DNA of 5,146 nt from Paracoccaceae bacterium (lineage in GTDB: Bacteria; Pseudomonadota; Alphaproteobacteria; Rhodobacterales; Rhodobacteraceae). The DNA lies in the NCBI GenBank assembly GCA_007119835.1, contig SKOX01000447.1, forward strand, positions 1 through 5,146, in the 5' to 3' direction. Made by a program: the position numbers and the translations under genes. Under the pieces are notes generated by a model. It saw nothing but the letters and a program-made list of their open reading frames with translations. It had not been told where the DNA came from and did no database searches. This document shows, one piece after another, positions 5,070 to 5,146 of the stretch (position 1 is the stretch's first letter; each line of letters begins with the position of its first letter).

Positions 5070-5146
5070 GGGCAGCTCCAGGGCAGGCGTGCGCCCGAAG
5101 GGCGGCCGAAAGGACAAAAGCCGGAAACGCTGCCTCGGCGGCGCCA
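4580..5146 (+). mobile_element. IS5-family insertion sequence remnant
   Basis: This is the extent of the IS fragment that carries the broken transposase. The left end is lost at the junction with the methyltransferase. The 77 bases after the transposase stop (5070-5146) hold no recognisable gene; the right terminal inverted repeat should lie there or just outside the window, but without the left end it cannot be identified. Confidence 0.6.

Overview
The window is high-GC DNA, well above 60% by eye, with GC-rich third codon positions. The protein families present (AbrB/Doc-type antitoxin, small XRE regulator, tyrosine recombinases, DUF5681 proteins, IS5-type transposase) suggest a plasmid, genomic island or degraded prophage of an alphaproteobacterium. 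That placement is inferred from family recognition alone, and I cannot name a genus. No rRNA, tRNA or CRISPR array is visible.

Layout from left to right. Positions 57-236 hold a small unrecognised ORF. A stretch of about 560 bases follows without a supportable gene; it contains a 9-bp-arm inverted repeat and a locally AT-richer patch. Next is an intact AbrB/MazE-type antitoxin gene (797-1015). Its stop overlaps a GTG start that opens only a 19-codon ORF, so the partner toxin appears to be lost. A small XRE/HTH regulator (1234-1476, minus) is divergent from two tandem paralogous tyrosine recombinases (1542-2456 and 2476-3582, plus). The 65-bp gap between them carries repeated half-sites. The first recombinase keeps all catalytic residues but has an amber codon at position 21. 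The second is open throughout but has Arg where the catalytic beta-hairpin Lys should be, plus an unusual C-terminal tail.

The right third is a minus-strand cassette that reads, from its upstream end: the C-terminal end of a DNA methyltransferase, an intact DUF5681 protein coupled to it by an ATGA overlap, and a second DUF5681 gene broken by two single-base deletions. The methyltransferase is cut off at about 4579, where it abuts the internal part of an IS5-family transposase on the plus strand. That transposase is itself broken by three single-base indels.

Taken together this looks like an accessory scrapyard. Two integrase-like enzymes with a probable regulator sit between a toxin-antitoxin remnant and a phage- or island-type methyltransferase/DUF5681 cassette, and many genes are freshly broken by single-base events. 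Either the region is decaying quickly or the sequence contains base errors; raw reads would decide. The most unusual elements are the recombinase pair with complementary defects and its putative control region. I see no clear evidence of a wholly new system.
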